The notes under the pieces were generated by a model, which was not told the DNA's origin, ran no database searches, and saw only the letters and a list, made by a program, of their open reading frames with translations. This document shows, one piece after another, positions 45,934-56,301 of a stretch of DNA of 64,000 nucleotides. A program made the position numbers and the translations under genes. Source of the stretch: Thermoleophilia bacterium (lineage in GTDB: Bacteria; Actinomycetota; Thermoleophilia; Solirubrobacterales; 70-9); NCBI GenBank assembly GCA_016650125.1, contig JAENWT010000006.1, forward strand, positions 62,001 to 126,000, in the 5' to 3' direction. Numbering within the stretch: the first letter of the stretch is position 1; every line of letters begins with the position of its first letter.

Positions 45934-48078
45934 TTACTTGATGAAGAGCATCTCCGCGTACTTCGGCAGGGGCCAGAACTCGTCGGCGACTATGCGCTCG
46001 AGCTTGTCGGCGATCACGCGAACGTCGTGCATCGCGGCGAGCTGCTTGTCGCGGGCATACTTGGCCAGCTCCATGCCCTCTTCGAGGCCCTCCGGGTACT
46101 GGTTGACCTCTTCGAGAGTCCTGGTCTTCTCGATCAGGGCCTCGGCCAGAGGACGGGCCTCCGAGTCGAGGGTCGCCATCGCCGAGCTCTCGGCCAGCAC
46201 CAGGTGTTTGAGGGCGGCGGGGATGATCATCGTACGGGCGATCGAGGAAGCGGTCTCCGCTTCGATGTTCGCGCCCATCGCGTACTGCTCGACCCAGACT
46301 TCGTAACGCGCTTCGAGCTCACGCTCGGAGAGCACGTTGTACTTGTCGAAGGTGTCGATCGTTGACGGCGAGATGATCTCGGGCAGGGCGTCGACCGTGG
46401 TCTTGAGATTCTTGAGGCCGCGGCTGGTCGCCTCGGTCTGCCACTCGTCCGAGTAGCCGTCGCCGTCGAAACAGATCTGCCGGTTGGCCAGGTAGCTCTC
46501 CTTGACCACCGCGATCACGTCAGCGGCGAGGTCGCCCGAGTTCAGGGCCTCCAGCTTGGTGGCCAGTTCGTCGATGGCCTCCGCGGTAATCGCGTTGAGC
46601 ACCGTGTTGGTGAAGGCGAGCGACATGCTCGACCCGACCGCCCGGAACTCGAACCGGTTACCGGTGAAGGCGAACGGCGAGGTGCGATTGCGGTCTCCGC
46701 CGTCCATCGGCAGCGGCGGCAGCGCCACGGCGCCGAGGTCGAGGGTGGCGTCGGGGGTGTGGGGGTCGCCTTCGCCGGCCGCGATCGTCTCAAAGACCTT
46801 CTCGAGCTCGGCGCCGAGGAAGATCGAGATGATCGCCGGCGGCGCTTCGTTGGCGCCGAGGCGATGGTCCTGCCCGAGGTTGCCGACCGCGGCCCGCAGC
46901 AGGCCCTGATGCTTGTTGACGGCCTGAATTACGGCGGCGCAGAAGAACAGGAAGTTCAGGTTCTCCGCCGGAGTGTCACCGGGGTCGAGCAGGTTGTGGC
47001 CCGTGTCGGTGCCCATCGACCAGTTGTTGTGCTTGCCGGAACCGTTGATGCCGGCGAACGGCTTCTCGTGGAGGAGGCAGACGAGGCCGTACTTGCGGGC
47101 CTTGTTCTGCATGACCTGCATGGTCAGCTGCTGGTGGTCGGAGCCGATGTTGGAGTTCTCGAACATCGGGGCGATCTCGTACTGCGCCGGGGCCACTTCG
47201 TTGTGGCGGGTCGTGATCGGTACGCCGAGCCTGGACAGTTCATTCTCGAGATCCATCATGTAGGCGAGCACGCGCTCCGGAATCGCTCCGAAGTAGTGGT
47301 CGTCGAGCTCCTGGCCCTTGGCCGGCTCCGATCCGAAGAGTGTGCGGCCGGTGGTGATGAGATCAGGACGTGCGTAGTAGTACTGCTCGTCGATCAGGAA
47401 GTACTCCTGCTCGGGACCGACCGATGTCGTGACCCGCTTGGCGTCGTCCTCGCCGAGCAGCTTGAGAGCCTTGATCGCGGAGCGCGACAGCGCGTCCATC
47501 GAGCGCAGCAGAGGGATCTTGGCGTCGAGCGCCTCACCGGTCCATGACGCAAATGCCGTCGGGATGCAGAGGAGCTTCCCGTTCGGGTTGTCCATGAGGA
47601 AAGCCGGGCTGGTCGGGTCCCAGGCGGTGTAGCCGCGGGCCTCGAAGGTGGCCCTGATGCCGCCCGAAGGGAACGATGATGCGTCCGGCTCGCCCTGGAT
47701 CAGGTTCGAACCCTTGAACCTGGCGACCGTTCCGCCGTCGCCGGTCGGCTTGAAGAAGGAGTCGTGCTTCTCGGCCGTGAGGTTGGTCAGGGGCTGGAAG
47801 ACGTGGGTGTAATGGGTGGCGCCGTTCTCGAGCGCCCAGTCCTTCATCGCCGCCGCGACCGCATCGGCCAGCTCGACGTCGAGGGCCTCTCCGTGTTCGA
47901 GCGTGCCGACGAGGCGGGCGAAAACGTCTTCGGGGAGCCGTTCGCGCTGGGTGGCGATGTTGAAGACGTTCTCCCCGAAGACGAGGTTCTCGTCCAGGGT
48001 GAGATCGACGGGGCGCATCGAAGAGCCATTTCCGGCCCACTGTGCGGCGGTTACGTTCTGCTGGCGGATCGGGGTCAT
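45934..48078 (-). CDS. glnN: Glutamine synthetase type III
   Basis: The product is 714 aa, about 250 longer than type I or II enzymes. The GSIII signature regions are present: [15 protein letters not shown] and EKHDSFF near residues 75-100, [45 protein letters not shown] and [20 protein letters not shown]. It makes glutamine from glutamate and ammonia with ATP. It likely works with the amt-glnK pair at 27-29 kb. The gene stands alone; the start at 48078 lies in a 238-bp divergent region shared with the M23 gene. Confidence 0.95.
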   Translation of the reverse strand: MTPIRQQNVTAAQWAGNGSSMRPVDLTLDENLVFGENVFNIATQRERLPEDVFARLVGTLEHGEALDVELADAVAAAMKDWALENGATHYTHVFQPLTNLTAEKHDSFFKPTGDGGTVARFKGSNLIQGEPDASSFPSGGIRATFEARGYTAWDPTSPAFLMDNPNGKLLCIPTAFASWTGEALDAKIPLLRSMDALSRSAIKALKLLGEDDAKRVTTSVGPEQEYFLIDEQYYYARPDLITTGRTLFGSEPAKGQELDDHYFGAIPERVLAYMMDLENELSRLGVPITTRHNEVAPAQYEIAPMFENSNIGSDHQQLTMQVMQNKARKYGLVCLLHEKPFAGINGSGKHNNWSMGTDTGHNLLDPGDTPAENLNFLFFCAAVIQAVNKHQGLLRAAVGNLGQDHRLGANEAPPAIISIFLGAELEKVFETIAAGEGDPHTPDATLDLGAVALPPLPMDGGDRNRTSPFAFTGNRFEFRAVGSSMSLAFTNTVLNAITAEAIDELATKLEALNSGDLAADVIAVVKESYLANRQICFDGDGYSDEWQTEATSRGLKNLKTTVDALPEIISPSTIDTFDKYNVLSERELEARYEVWVEQYAMGANIEAETASSIARTMIIPAALKHLVLAESSAMATLDSEARPLAEALIEKTRTLEEVNQYPEGLEEGMELAKYARDKQLAAMHDVRVIADKLERIVADEFWPLPKYAEMLFIK

Positions 48079-48316
48079 GTTTCTGCGGTTCCTCCTGGTG
48101 GCAAGATTGGTTGAAAATCGAGAGTCAGGCTACCTTTGCGCGCCCTGTACAGCCCTTGTACCGAAGGCTAAGGTTAGTTGAGGGGGACCGTCCTGTGGTA
48201 CAGCTACCCGTTCGAGGACCGGGATCCCGCCCGATCCGCAGTCGCGAGCCTGGCCCGTGCAGGAATATGTGCAGTGGCTAACGAAAACCCCGTTCTTCGC
48301 TAATGTGTGCTGGTAG

Positions 48317-49189
48317 ATGTTGACCGCACTCAAGCCAAATTCCCCGACCAGCCTCGGGCTCGGCCTCCTGATTTTTCTGGGCTGGTGCCTGCTGGGCGCG
48401 AACCTGAGCGCGACCGCCGGGGCCGCCGAAGACACCGGCGCCCGGACTTCGGTGGCGCGGGACGGCGGCATCGTGATCGAACCGGATCCGGAGATCAACG
48501 ACGCCTACTGCGTGCGGGACTGCGTGTCCCGCCACGAGGCGACGCCCGGCGCGGTGGTCCGGCTGACCGGGGCGTATCTCGACAAAGTCAAGCGTGTCAT
48601 CTTCCCGGGCAAGGACGGGAAGATGAAAGTCGACTACAGGGCCCGCTCGAGCGTCGCCGTGCGTGTCGTCGTGCCGAAGGGGGCGGACGACGGGCGGCCA
48701 TACGTCATCAACTCGACCGGTGAGAAGTCGAACCGGTCTCCGAACGAACTCCAGATCGTGCCGCGCAGCCTGATCCCGAAAGAGGTCTTCCCGGTTCGCG
48801 GCCCCCACGACTATGGTGGCTCCGGCGCCAGGTTCGGGGCGGGACGCGCCGGCTGGTCCCACCAGGGCCAGGACATCATGGCCGCCTGCGGTACCAAGCT
48901 GGTCGCGATCAAAGGGGCCCGGGTGATCTACAACCAGTTCCAGAGCGCTGCCGGCAACTACGTCGTCTTCAACAACAAGGGCGAGAACACCTACTTCGCT
49001 TTCATGCATCTGCGCAAGCCGTCGAAGCTGAAAGTCGGGGAAAAGGTCCAGGCCGGTGACACGGTTGGCCGCGTCGGCGAAACCGGCGACGCCGTGGGCT
49101 GCCACCTCCACTTCGAGTACTGGATCGGCCCCTGGCAGACCGGTGGCCGGCCGATCGATCCCCTGCACTACCTGAAGTCGATCGACTGA
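48317..49189 (+). CDS. Secreted M23 (LytM) peptidase
   Basis: The product is 290 aa. A signal peptide or anchor (GLGLLIFLGWCLLGANLSAT) opens the protein. A beta-rich middle domain (about 65-155) has CVRDCVSRHEATPGAVVRL. The M23 domain carries the zinc motif WSHQGQDIMA, FMHLRKPSKLKVGEKV and GCHLHFEYW. All four expected zinc and catalytic positions are present, so it should cleave peptidoglycan cross-bridges. It differs from the chimera at 1836, which has a different N-terminal part. Confidence 0.9.
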   Translation: MLTALKPNSPTSLGLGLLIFLGWCLLGANLSATAGAAEDTGARTSVARDGGIVIEPDPEINDAYCVRDCVSRHEATPGAVVRLTGAYLDKVKRVIFPGKDGKMKVDYRARSSVAVRVVVPKGADDGRPYVINSTGEKSNRSPNELQIVPRSLIPKEVFPVRGPHDYGGSGARFGAGRAGWSHQGQDIMAACGTKLVAIKGARVIYNQFQSAAGNYVVFNNKGENTYFAFMHLRKPSKLKVGEKVQAGDTVGRVGETGDAVGCHLHFEYWIGPWQTGGRPIDPLHYLKSID

Positions 49190-49296
49190 GCGACCCTTGC
49201 GCGCACCTTCGGGCCGCCAGACGGGTTGGTAAGTTCGACGGGCAATCGGGTGGTCGCCCAAGGACGACGGTCCAACCAGCAAAGGAACGGTTGCGG

Positions 49297-51768
49297 ATGC
49301 GCAGGTTGACGATGATCGTGGTGGCGCTTTTCGCCATCTCGCTGATCCATTTTGCCCCGGCTGCCGGAGCCAAGGTGAAGCCCCGCCTCAGCGCAACGAT
49401 CCTCACCACCGGCCAGAAGCCGCTGGTCAACAAACGGATCCTCAAAGTCAAGGTGAAAAGCGCACACCGCGGCCGGGTTCGGGTTCGTGGCCTCTCGACG
49501 ACGTTCGACCGTCGCGGCCGGTACTACAGCTTTACCCGGGTGGCCCGCCCGCGCTTCCGGCGGGCCCGGCAGGTGAAAGTCGTCAAGCTCCGCCTGACCA
49601 ATGCCGGCGTCGAGGCTGTCCGAGGGTGTGAGGACCGGGACCTCCAGGTCCGCGCCGGAAGCACCACGAGCAGGGTCAGGTCACTGGTCCGCCAATCGAC
49701 CGCCTGCGCGCCGAAACCGCTCGACCTGAGCCGGGCCGAACGCTGCGACTTCATCGCCGAGCCGACCCCGACGCTCTGTATGACGCCGTTCCCGAACAAC
49801 TTCTATACCCGTGGCGACGCGACCACGGAGACCGGCCGCCGGATCAACTTCCGGACCGACGCGATGCCGGTCAACGACGACGGTAAGCCGATCAACGCCG
49901 CTCCGTACAACCAGAGCGACGGCTTCAGCCAGGGCCAGACGATCTCGCTGCGGGTTCCCGGCCTCGACAACTTGTTCGCCCTGGCCCAGACCAACCCGGT
50001 CAGTCTGGCGGATCCGGAGCGGTACCTCGAGCCGGACGCGCCGGTCGTGGTGATCAACTCGGCCACCGGGGAACGGCAGCCGATCTGGGTCGAGCTCGAC
50101 AGCAGCGCGAGCAGCGACAGCAACCGGACCCTGCTGATCCATCCGATGGTCAACTTCGACGCCGGAGGCCGGTACATCGTCGTCCTGCGGGGGCTCGAGG
50201 ACGCGACCGGAGCGACCATTGCCGCGCCGGCGGGCTTCCGTTACTACCGAGACCTCCTGCCGAGCCGGGAGATCATGATCAACCAGCGGCGTTCCTACTT
50301 CGAGGACATCTTCCGCCGCCTTGGCAACCAGGACATCGCGCGGAAGAACCTCTATCTGACCTGGGACTTCACGGTGGCCAGCGACGAGAACAACTCCTCG
50401 AGAGCATTGTCCATGCGCGACCAGGCCTTCGCCGAACTGGGCGACACCAACCTCTCCGACCGGGTGATTCCGGCAAGCTCGACCGCCCCTTCCTTCACGG
50501 TCACCTCGACCGAAGACGATCCGAACCCGCAGGTCGTGCGGCGCATCAAGGGCACCTTCAACGTGCCCTGTTACCTGAAGCACCCGATCAGCTCCGACGA
50601 ATGCGCGACCGGCGCCACACTCAACCTGAACACGGCCGGTGTGCCCGTCAAGACGGGCACCTACGAAGCCAACTTCGACTGCATCGTGCCGCACGCGGTC
50701 GTCGACTCCCCTTCGGCCGCGCCGGGCAGGGCACTGGTCTACGGCCACGGCCTGCTGGGCAACATCGGCGGCGAGATCGACGCCGAACCGCAGCTTGACC
50801 TCGCCGACGATCATGGGTTCGTCGTCTGTGGAACCGACGAGATCGGCATGTCGTCGAGTGACTTGGGAACCGTTATCTCCTCCCTGACCGATCTCTCCAA
50901 TTTCCCCAAGGTCGTCGACCGGCTCCAGCAAGGGCTGCTGAACGAGCTCTTCCTCGCCCGGCTGATGGTCCATCCCGACGGCCTGATCTCCGCCCCCGGC
51001 TTTCACGTGGACCCGCTGGACATGAACAGCGATCCCGTGATCAGCACTTCTTCCGGTCGGGCCTTCTACCGCGGCAACAGCCAGGGAGGCATCCTGGGCG
51101 GAGCGCTGACCGCCCTCGCGCCCGACTTCGACCGCACCTCGCTGGGGGTGAGCGCCATGAACTTCTCGGTGCTGCTGAACCGCTCGGCCGCGTGGGCTTC
51201 CTACTCGACTTTTTTCAACCCGAGCTACCGCGATGAGCTCGAGCGGCCGCTCGCCCTCGGCCTCGCGCAGATGCTGTGGGACCGCGGCGAGCCCAACGGT
51301 TACGCCCACCGGATGACCAGTGACCCGCTGCCGGACACGCCGGCCCACAAGGTTCTGATGGACATCGCTTTCGGCGACCATCTCGTCTCCAACTGGCAGT
51401 CGAACGTGATGGCGCGGACGATCGGGGCCCGGGCGGTCAACCCCTTCGTCTACTCCGGGCGCTGGACGGGGGTGAACGGGCAGTGGGGGATAGAGCCGGT
51501 GACGAGCTACCCGTACAACGGTTCCGCGATCGCCTACTGGGACAGCGGACCGGTGCGCCCTGACACCGGAAATCCAGGCCAGACTCTCGGGACCGGACCG
51601 CCTCCCATCACCAATACCGCGCCTCCGGCCGGCCTTGATCCACACGAAGATCCGCGGCGGGCGGATACCGCTCAGCAGATGGTTTCCGACTTCCTGAAGT
51701 CGAACGGGAGGGTGACCAACCCGTGCGCTCCCGGGGCCTGTTATGCGGGTGAGTTCACCGGGCCGTAA
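49297..51768 (+). CDS. Large secreted alpha/beta-hydrolase-like protein, paralog of 38838-41597
   Basis: The product is 823 aa with a signal peptide ending APAAGAK. The N-terminal basic domain (about 25-130) is Arg/Lys-rich. Homology with the 38838 protein begins at RCDFIAEP and continues through PNNFYTRGDATTETG, LVYGHGLLGNIG, nucleophile region YRGNSQGGILGGALTALAPD (Ser595) and FGDHLVS. A TTG lies 6 nt before the chosen ATG. It directly precedes the mce array, 113 bp away on the same strand, so it may process lipids for import. That link is inferred from position. Confidence 0.75.
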   Translation: MRRLTMIVVALFAISLIHFAPAAGAKVKPRLSATILTTGQKPLVNKRILKVKVKSAHRGRVRVRGLSTTFDRRGRYYSFTRVARPRFRRARQVKVVKLRLTNAGVEAVRGCEDRDLQVRAGSTTSRVRSLVRQSTACAPKPLDLSRAERCDFIAEPTPTLCMTPFPNNFYTRGDATTETGRRINFRTDAMPVNDDGKPINAAPYNQSDGFSQGQTISLRVPGLDNLFALAQTNPVSLADPERYLEPDAPVVVINSATGERQPIWVELDSSASSDSNRTLLIHPMVNFDAGGRYIVVLRGLEDATGATIAAPAGFRYYRDLLPSREIMINQRRSYFEDIFRRLGNQDIARKNLYLTWDFTVASDENNSSRALSMRDQAFAELGDTNLSDRVIPASSTAPSFTVTSTEDDPNPQVVRRIKGTFNVPCYLKHPISSDECATGATLNLNTAGVPVKTGTYEANFDCIVPHAVVDSPSAAPGRALVYGHGLLGNIGGEIDAEPQLDLADDHGFVVCGTDEIGMSSSDLGTVISSLTDLSNFPKVVDRLQQGLLNELFLARLMVHPDGLISAPGFHVDPLDMNSDPVISTSSGRAFYRGNSQGGILGGALTALAPDFDRTSLGVSAMNFSVLLNRSAAWASYSTFFNPSYRDELERPLALGLAQMLWDRGEPNGYAHRMTSDPLPDTPAHKVLMDIAFGDHLVSNWQSNVMARTIGARAVNPFVYSGRWTGVNGQWGIEPVTSYPYNGSAIAYWDSGPVRPDTGNPGQTLGTGPPPITNTAPPAGLDPHEDPRRADTAQQMVSDFLKSNGRVTNPCAPGACYAGEFTGP

Positions 51769-51854
51769 TCCCCCGGGAGATCGGCCGGGGTACCGCAAGG
51801 GTTTCCGCTGCCCGCTTAGGTAACCTCCATCAATCAGGAAGGAGGCTCCGAAGG

Positions 51855-51875
51855 ATGGGGAGATTCACCGGGTAG
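51855..51875 (+). other. In-frame ATG with strong Shine-Dalgarno, closed by TAG after six codons
   Basis: AGGAAGGAGG sits nine bases before an ATG that reads M-G-R-F-T-G-stop. This frame is the same as that of the first mce gene, which restarts at TTG 51882 only six bases past the TAG and has no Shine-Dalgarno sequence of its own. It may be a leader peptide that couples translation or an inactivated original start. Confidence 0.5.
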
Positions 51876-51881
51876 CGAAGA

Positions 51882-53261
51882 TTGACGTCTGCCAATCAAG
51901 CAAAACCAAGCCGCGGTTCTAGCCGGGGCCGAAGTTCGACCGTGCTCAGGGTGGTCACCCTGGGCGTTCTCGTGTGCGCGATCGTTCTCGTGGCCTCACT
52001 CATCTTCGGCGGCGACTCCGGCCACAAGTACACGCTCAAGTTCCAGAACGCCGGCCTGATCGTGCCCGGCAACCAGGTCCTGGTCGGCGGTCACGCGATC
52101 GGAACGGTCAAATCGGTCGGTCTGAGTGAAGACAACGAAGCCGCGATTGGGATCGAAACCGACGACGCGTTGCGCGAAGGCACGACGGCGATCGTCCGCA
52201 AGAGCTCGCTCTCCAGCGTTCACAACCACTACATCGCCCTGACGATGGGTCCGGACAACAGCCCGGAACTGGATGACGGGACGATCCTCGGGGAGGCCAG
52301 CACGACCACGGCGGTTGAGCTCGACCAGTTCTTCGATGTCTTCGACGAAAGGACCAGGAACGGCTGGCGCAACTACATCCGCGGCGTCTCGGCGATCTAC
52401 GCCGGCGAAGGGGCCCCGGACGCGAACAAGACCTTCAAGTACACCGGCACCTCCTTCAGCTCGACCCAGCGCCTGTTCGCCGAGCTCGCCGACCAGGACA
52501 CGCGGCTCGACGAATTCGTCAAGAACACCTCGGGCTTCGTGACCAACCTCTCCGAGGTGGCACCGGAGCTGACCGACCTGGTCAGCAACTCGAACACCGC
52601 CCTCGGAGCGATCGCCAGCGAGAACGAGTCGCTCTCGCTGGCACTGCAGGAACTGCCGCCGACCCTGCGCCAGGGCAACACGACCTTCGTCAACCTCCGC
52701 GCCGCGCTCGACGACGTCGAGCCTTTCGTCGCCGCCGAAGGCCGCGCCGCCGACGCGGGCCTCGCGCGTTTCCTGAAGAACAATCTGAGGCCGGTACTCG
52801 TACGGGCGAAGCCCGTCTTTTCCGACCTGGCCACGGTCGCTTCGAAGCCGGGCGCCAACAACGACTTCAACGACCTGGTGACCTCGCTGACTCCGCTCCA
52901 CGAAGTCGCCGAGCCGGCTGTCGACGCCGCCATCAAGTCGTTTGACGCCTCTCAGGAAGATGTAGCGCAGACCAGGGCCTTCGGTCCGGACATCTTCAAC
53001 GCGTTCGGCAAGCTCGGCGCTTCGGCCGCCAACTACGACGGCAACGGCCACTACGCTCGGGTCACGCCCACGGCGACCGGCCTCTACCAGTTGAACGGGG
53101 TGGCGATCCAGCCGGCGACCAGTGCGGTCTACAGCGGACTTGACTTCGTCGGTGGCGCCCAGCGCTGTCCCGGCGGCTCGACCCAGGCGATCGCCGGATC
53201 GAATCCGTTCCTCGACAACGGCAACCTTGTCGGCAAGTGTGATCCGGGGCAGGCGCCGTGA
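51882..53261 (+). CDS. Mce/MlaD-family protein, first of six
   Basis: The product is 459 aa from TTG. An N-terminal membrane anchor (LGVLVCAIVLVASLIFGGD) is followed by the MlaD domain (about 45-130: LIVPGNQVLVGGHAIGTVK) and a long helical tail, as in mycobacterial Mce proteins that form hexameric tunnels for lipids. It overlaps the next gene by 4 nt (GTGA). No YrbE permease gene precedes it; the upstream gene is a secreted hydrolase. Confidence 0.9.
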   Translation: MTSANQAKPSRGSSRGRSSTVLRVVTLGVLVCAIVLVASLIFGGDSGHKYTLKFQNAGLIVPGNQVLVGGHAIGTVKSVGLSEDNEAAIGIETDDALREGTTAIVRKSSLSSVHNHYIALTMGPDNSPELDDGTILGEASTTTAVELDQFFDVFDERTRNGWRNYIRGVSAIYAGEGAPDANKTFKYTGTSFSSTQRLFAELADQDTRLDEFVKNTSGFVTNLSEVAPELTDLVSNSNTALGAIASENESLSLALQELPPTLRQGNTTFVNLRAALDDVEPFVAAEGRAADAGLARFLKNNLRPVLVRAKPVFSDLATVASKPGANNDFNDLVTSLTPLHEVAEPAVDAAIKSFDASQEDVAQTRAFGPDIFNAFGKLGASAANYDGNGHYARVTPTATGLYQLNGVAIQPATSAVYSGLDFVGGAQRCPGGSTQAIAGSNPFLDNGNLVGKCDPGQAP

Positions 53262-54865
53262 GAAAAGTAATCCTCATAGTGATCGCCATCCTTGTCGTGA
53301 TCGCGGCCTTCCTGCTGCTCAGGAGCTGTGGTGACGACGCCGGGGCCTACAAGGTCAGGGCCGTCTTCGACAACGGCGCCTTCGTGGTGCCGGGTGAAGA
53401 CGTTCGTGTGGCCGGCGCCAACGTCGGCAGCGTCGATTCGATCGACGTTTCGATGCCCGACGAAGTCGTCAGCTCCGATCCCGAAGACGAGGTCCAGCCC
53501 GGCAAGGCGATCATCGTCCTGAACATCACCGACAAGGGCTTCCAGGACTTCCGCGACAACGCCTCCTGCCTGATCCGGCCGCAGTCGCTGATCGGCGAGA
53601 AATTCATCGACTGCTCGGTCACCGAACCGCGCCCGTCCGGCACCGAGGCGCCGCCGGAGCTCACCGAGATCCCGGACGGCGATCCCGGCGCCGGCCAGCA
53701 CCTGCTGCCGCTCGAGAACAACGGCAAGTCGGTCGACCAGGACCTGATCACCAACATTTACCGCCTGCCATACGCCCAGCGCTTCCGCATCATCCTCAAC
53801 GAACTCGGCGCCGGTCTGGCCACTCGCGGGCCTGAGCTGCGGGAGACGATCACCCGCGCCAACCCGGCCCTGATGCAGGTCAACAAGGTCCTGAAGATCC
53901 TCGCGTCCCAGAACAAGCGCCTGGCCGAACTCGCCAGGAATGGCGACAAAAACCTGACCCAGCTGGCCGCGAAGCGCAAGAACCTCGTCGGGTTCTTCAG
54001 GAGCGCCGGTTCCGCGGCCGGCGCCACCGCCGAGCGCGGCGATGACCTCGAAGGCAACCTGCGTGAGCTGCCACAGACCCTGCGTGAGCTGCGCGCGACC
54101 TTCAACGCGCTCGGCACCTTCTCCACGGCCGCCAAGCCGGTCTTTGATTCGCTACGCCCGAATGTCAAGCAGATTTCCGAGGTCACGACCAAGCTGAAGC
54201 CGTTTGCCGAAGCGACCGAGATCTCGCTCGACAGCCTCGGTCGCGCGACCCGCACCGCGGGTCCCGACCTGATCGCTTCGCGACCGATCATCCAGAAGCT
54301 CGGCAAGCAGGCCCGCACCGGCAAACAGCCCGCGACCGACCTCAACTTCCTGCTCTCGAGCACCCGTCAGAACGGCGGGTTCAAGAACTTCATGAAGTTC
54401 ATCTACGGTTCTGGCAGCAGCCTCAATGGCTACGACCAGTACGGCCACTACCAGCGCACGAACGTGGTCGTCACCCCCTGCACCGAGTACCAGACCCAAA
54501 CCGTCATCCCTGTTTGTAACGCCAGCTGGACCGATGAGCGCGATCGACCCCCGGAAGAAGCCCTGGATGCCCTGCCGGACATCTCCGCCCTTGGCGACAG
54601 TCTTGAAGACACAACAGGCGCGAGTGGCGACACCGGCGCAACTGATGGCGCCGGGACGACCGGACCTAGCGGGCTCACCGGTGACACCGATACGACCGAT
54701 GCGTTCGAAGGCGCGGACGCGCTGCCCGGCGCCCTGAGCGATCCGGACGCCGGCACCACCGGTGACACGGGCGACACGAACGACCCGCGCGGGAACAAGT
54801 ACCAGCGCAAGCAGCGCGCGATGAACTCGCGCATGGCCATCCTCGACTACCTCTTGAGCCGATGA
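53258..54865 (+). CDS. Mce/MlaD-family protein, second of six, with Gly/Thr/Asp-rich tail
   Basis: The product is 535 aa. A hydrophobic anchor (ILVVIAAFLLLRSC) with a non-canonical lipobox-like Cys is followed by the MlaD domain (VPGEDVRVAGANVGSV), a helical region, and a C-terminal tail rich in Thr, Gly and Asp (TTGASGDTGATDGAGTTGPS). The tail is not a usual Mce feature. It overlaps its neighbours on both sides by 4 nt. Confidence 0.88.
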   Translation: MRKVILIVIAILVVIAAFLLLRSCGDDAGAYKVRAVFDNGAFVVPGEDVRVAGANVGSVDSIDVSMPDEVVSSDPEDEVQPGKAIIVLNITDKGFQDFRDNASCLIRPQSLIGEKFIDCSVTEPRPSGTEAPPELTEIPDGDPGAGQHLLPLENNGKSVDQDLITNIYRLPYAQRFRIILNELGAGLATRGPELRETITRANPALMQVNKVLKILASQNKRLAELARNGDKNLTQLAAKRKNLVGFFRSAGSAAGATAERGDDLEGNLRELPQTLRELRATFNALGTFSTAAKPVFDSLRPNVKQISEVTTKLKPFAEATEISLDSLGRATRTAGPDLIASRPIIQKLGKQARTGKQPATDLNFLLSSTRQNGGFKNFMKFIYGSGSSLNGYDQYGHYQRTNVVVTPCTEYQTQTVIPVCNASWTDERDRPPEEALDALPDISALGDSLEDTTGASGDTGATDGAGTTGPSGLTGDTDTTDAFEGADALPGALSDPDAGTTGDTGDTNDPRGNKYQRKQRAMNSRMAILDYLLSR

Positions 54866-56301
54866 AGAAGAACCGCCGACAGTCAAGGATCTCCCAGAAC
54901 CCGATGCTTGTGGGTGCGGTGACCGCGGTCATCCTCGTGGTCGGTGTCTTCTTCTCTTACAACGCGAACACCGGCCTGCCATTCGTCCCGGTCTACAACG
55001 TCAAGGTTGAACTGCCCAGCGGCCAGTCCCTGGTCAAGGGCAACGAGGTCCGGATCGCCGGCGTCCGGGTCGGTGTGATCAAATCGGTCACCGCCGATCA
55101 GCTCGCCGACGGCGAGACCGTCGCCAAGCTCGACCTGAATCTCGACAAGAGCGTCCAGCCGATCCCCGAGAACTCGACGATTACTGTGCGCCAGCGTTCG
55201 GCCCTCGGCCTCAAGTATCTGCTGCTCACCCCGGGCGATTCGCCTGAAGGCCTGCCGGCCGGCGGAACCCTCGGCCCGAGCCAGCTGAAGCCGGAAGCGG
55301 TAGATCCGGACGAAGTCTTCAACATGTTCCAGAAGCCGGTCCGTATCGCGCTTCAGCAGAACCTGGCCGAATACGGCGGCGTCTTCGCCGCTCGCGGCGG
55401 AGCGATCAACGAGATCCTCGGTCAGCTGCCGCCGCTGCTGGCGCTGGCCGAACCGGTGACCAGGAACCTGTCGTCGAAGGAGACCGACCTCGACGGCTTC
55501 ATTCGTGGCCTCAGTCAGGCGGCGGCAGAGGTTGCCCCGGTGGCCGAAACTCAGGCCAGCATGTTCGTCGCGCTCGATACGACCTTCACCGCGCTGGCCG
55601 AAATCGCGCGTCCCTACTGGCAGGACTCGATCACCGAGGGACTCCAGACCCAGCTCACGACCCAGATCGAAGCGCCGCGGATCCGGCCCTTCCTTTATGC
55701 ATCCGCCCGCTTTGCCACGGCCCTCCAGCCCGGCGCCGAAGCACTCGGCAAGAGCGCTCCGATCGTCAACTCCTCACTCGACCTCGGCATCCCCGTCCTG
55801 CGTTCGTCGCCGAAGCTGAACAACGAGCTTGCCCCGACAGCCCGATCGCTCCGCCAGTTCGGAGAGAGCGCGGTCGTCAATACAGGCCTCGACACCCTGA
55901 TCGAGACCAACCAGATCCTGAAACCGCTGCTGGCCCACGTGGCACCCGCGCAGAACACCTGCAACTACCTGTCCCTGCTGCTGCGAAACGCCGCGGACTT
56001 CACGTCGGTCGGCGATGGCACCAACCGCTGGGTGCGGGCGGTCAGCGTGCTGCCGCCGGTCCCGCCGAACGGCGAAGGCCTGCCGGCCGCCAGTCCGGCG
56101 AACGGCGGCGACGCGAGACAGAAGAGCTTCCTGCACACGAATCCGTACCCGTACACGGCTTCGCCCGGACAGCCGCGTGCCTGCGCCGCCGGCAACGAGG
56201 TCTACGCCTTCGCCACTCAGGTGATCGGCAACAGCAACCTCTCGGCCGAACCCCTGAAGACCTTCGGCCAGACGAAAAAACAGCTGAACTGGGGCAAGTG
56301 A
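54862..56301 (+). CDS. Mce/MlaD-family protein, third of six
   Basis: The product is 479 aa. The N-terminus has an anchor (VGAVTAVILVVGVFFSYNAN). The MlaD domain has VKGNEVRIAGVRVGVIK and STITVRQRSALGLKYLLL. A long helical tail follows, ending with a Cys-containing segment (NTCNYLSLLLRNA) and an FGQTKKQLNWGK terminus. It starts by overlap with the second mce gene (ATGA). Confidence 0.9.
   Translation: MKKNRRQSRISQNPMLVGAVTAVILVVGVFFSYNANTGLPFVPVYNVKVELPSGQSLVKGNEVRIAGVRVGVIKSVTADQLADGETVAKLDLNLDKSVQPIPENSTITVRQRSALGLKYLLLTPGDSPEGLPAGGTLGPSQLKPEAVDPDEVFNMFQKPVRIALQQNLAEYGGVFAARGGAINEILGQLPPLLALAEPVTRNLSSKETDLDGFIRGLSQAAAEVAPVAETQASMFVALDTTFTALAEIARPYWQDSITEGLQTQLTTQIEAPRIRPFLYASARFATALQPGAEALGKSAPIVNSSLDLGIPVLRSSPKLNNELAPTARSLRQFGESAVVNTGLDTLIETNQILKPLLAHVAPAQNTCNYLSLLLRNAADFTSVGDGTNRWVRAVSVLPPVPPNGEGLPAASPANGGDARQKSFLHTNPYPYTASPGQPRACAAGNEVYAFATQVIGNSNLSAEPLKTFGQTKKQLNWGK

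Noticed and set aside
48079-48316. Possible cyclic-di-AMP riboswitch before the M23 peptidase
   Set aside because: I looked for the ydaO-type conserved blocks that often precede actinobacterial wall hydrolases and did not see them.
49681-51798. Minus-strand 705-aa open frame opposite the secreted hydrolase
   Set aside because: It is rich in Arg, His and Val with no recognisable domain and is fully antisense to a gene with a signal peptide and a paralog. High GC makes such antisense frames common.
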